This document shows, in pieces, positions 61,931 to 64,000 of a stretch of DNA of 64,000 nucleotides (positions are counted from its first letter, which is position 1; each line of letters opens with the position of its first letter). Source of the stretch: Diprion similis (taxonomy: Eukaryota; Arthropoda; Insecta; Hymenoptera; Diprionidae); NCBI RefSeq assembly GCF_021155765.1, contig NC_060108.1, forward strand, positions 13,055,425 through 13,119,424, given 5' to 3'. A model generated the notes under the pieces. It saw only the letters and a program-made list of their open reading frames with translations, did no database searches and was not told the DNA's origin. Made by a program: the position numbers and the translations under genes.

Positions 61931-64000
61931 TTCTCCTAGATCTGGAGATACCATTTTCATCTCTCAGAATTAATCAATCTTTTTCTTTATCGGGATTGCC
62001 GGAAGCACAGACAGCTGAGCTTGTTAACGGAAGAGTTGTTTACCATCCTCGAAAACCACTCGTTTCGCTCGAGATCTATACTGCAAGTTTAAAGCGTATT
62101 ATCTTTTATGTTTCTATACCACACAGAGAAACGAATATGACCTTTTTAATAAATCAGGAATTCGACAATTTAGACGGTTCATTCATACGTTTTTCTCTCA
62201 CTTCTGTCAATTTTCATTTCAATATAAAATGAAAAAAAGGACATTTGATATCAAATTTCAATGTCGATGTTTAAAAAGGCGCGGTACTGTTTTGCAAGTG
62301 TTTTATATAATTTTTATCCGTGTGTTTAAAATCAGTCCGACCTGCAATAAGATGATTTCTAAGAGTAGAAACGATCATTAGACAGTTTTCCGTGCTCTTT
62401 TACCTGAATAATTTACGAAACAGCAAGAATCAGGTTATTAAAATGGTTGAGATTGTTGGTATAAAATTTGCCTGGCAAAATTTGTTGAACAATAATACTA
62501 AAATAAGAATAAAATCAGGAACAGTACGAACACTTATCCTTAGTCGATAAATATTTCAGTCATTAATTTTTAATATAACAATTTATTATTACTGTTAAAA
62601 ATGTGACGTGATTGATGATATCAATTCTACAAAATTATTGAGAAAATATCATTCTATCGATTATTACATTCATCATTGATCGACCCAAAGTGTCCAAAAG
62701 TGAATAACGAGTTTGATAAATGAATGATTTTCATGTCTCATTAAGAGTGGTCTTCCGACGATAATTTATCTTGTAATCACCGAGTGCCTGGTGCAAAATG
62801 CACTTGTAACAACACAGAAAGCATGAAGGCTCACTTGTGTATGCGTAAGCGACGATAGGCGTCGTTTTCAGAAGCGGCAGGGGTTGAAACGGTGTTATTT
62901 ACGGTATTTAGATAACTGGCTTAGCTACCTCCCAACACCATCTCGCTTGGCAGTGATCCCGTAGCGGAGATAGCGAGCCTTGGCAACCAACGCCGGCGTT
63001 ACCGCCGACAGTAACCTGCCAACACCGACGCTCGGCGTCGCGACGTCGACGATTCTAGATTATAATAACGAGCATTGGTACCACCCCTGAATTACCATAC
63101 GTATCTTCGGGCTCTAGAACGTTTTCCCTGTGTTCTATATACCTACAAACGCGTGGGTTTGATACGTTCTCTGCACGCTGAGCCACCTCGGCGAGGGACA
63201 GACCCGACGGTTACTATAATCCACAAATTATTTTAATTCCCTTAGATTAAGGGATCGTCCGGGATTCTAACGGTTATTACTCAACGTCAGAAATCAGGAT
63301 TATGCCGGTCGGTCACAAAAAGCTCAAACCCTTCGCAAATGACTCGGCTATACATAGTCGGAAATCTCAAACTGTGCACCCTGCAACGAATGGTCCTGCA
63401 GTAATTTACCGATTTTGATTCGTCACTGTGGGAGAAAATAATCGCAAAGTTACATTCTAAGTAAAATTTTTTTCTCCACTCTAGAGAATATAAACCGTGA
63501 TAAATTTCGAGTTCTGAAAGGTAATTGAAAGAGTTTTGAAAGTGTTTTTTTTTTGTGTGTTTCTGGCAGTGCGAAAGTTTAAAATTTCTTTTTACTATTT
63601 AACCTCTCTGGATGCTAATTTAAAATCTTTTCGAATTTCGCAACGGCTCGAAACTTTTCATTATACTCATCTCCTTATAGCCTGCAGAGTTGGATCCTCA
63701 TCTCTGTTAATGATATTAATTCTCGTTTTAAACCTATCAACGGATTAAGTTAATTTTATTTTCCTTTGTTTTCGTCCGATGCTTTTCGCACACCAGTATC
63801 AGCTGGCAATCGTGTATACCTACCGTCGTCGTCGTGGGATTTGTTACCAGGAGTTGGCAGCCCTCGGAAATACCGGAAGACGTCGTTCTGAGTGCAGGTT
63901 AAATTAATCGGTGAAGGAGCGAATTTTAAGCCATGCTATCTAATGAAATTACGCGTGAGACGGATGCACCTAATTTTCTTGCATTAGTTGCCGATCTTAA
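61931..64000. other. Gene-free right flank
   Basis: AT-rich to about 62800, then a short GC-richer patch (62830-63200) with the palindromic GACGCTCGGCGTCGCGACGTCG-type composition near 63028-63050. No gene supported to the end of the window. Confidence 0.4.

Overview
The window reads as nuclear DNA of an insect, probably a hymenopteran (low confidence on the order). The genes are split by short GT-AG introns of about 60-440 bp. Start sites carry arthropod-type TATA plus TCAGT-like initiators. The recognisable proteins are animal ones: a ZP-domain membrane protein, IQCK, and mitoribosomal proteins mRpS34 and mRpL3. There is no sign of bacterial or viral organisation.

The left sixth (about 2.1-10.8 kb) is a compact gene cluster. 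From left to right it holds a TATA-driven three-exon ZP-domain gene (+, 2231-3882), an unnamed three-exon gene (-, 4316-5101), a five-exon IQCK homologue (+, 5476-7133), two-exon mRpS34 (-, 7310-7997) and seven-exon mRpL3 (-, 8541-10732). The unnamed gene and IQCK diverge from a shared 374-bp spacer, and IQCK and mRpS34 converge with only 176 bp between stop codons. The two mitoribosomal genes are head-to-tail, separated by 543 bp that contain two CTCF-core-like motifs. All exon joins were made by hand from splice signals and reading-frame phase. Every join closes in frame, so the proteins are 495, 215, 272, 188 and 377 residues.

The remaining 51 kb (about 12.5-64 kb) contains no coding gene I can support. 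It alternates AT-rich DNA with GC-rich, CpG-rich islands of 0.5-1.6 kb, and is full of simple repeats: long C, G and A tracts, GA/CT, CTG, TTC, GAG, TA and TAGG runs, and G-quadruplex-type tracts. It could be a gene desert with regulatory islands, or introns of a large gene whose exons lie outside. Notable items are an orphan TATA/initiator promoter candidate at 12.5 kb upstream of a 76-codon frame, a 788-bp TA-flanked element with terminal inverted repeats (51888-52675), two diverged copies of an unnamed repeat (30.9 and 46.1 kb), a possible LINE fossil near 36.5 kb, and a 58-nt foldback at 19.87 kb. I found no rRNA, tRNA, CRISPR array, or microRNA that I could recognise.
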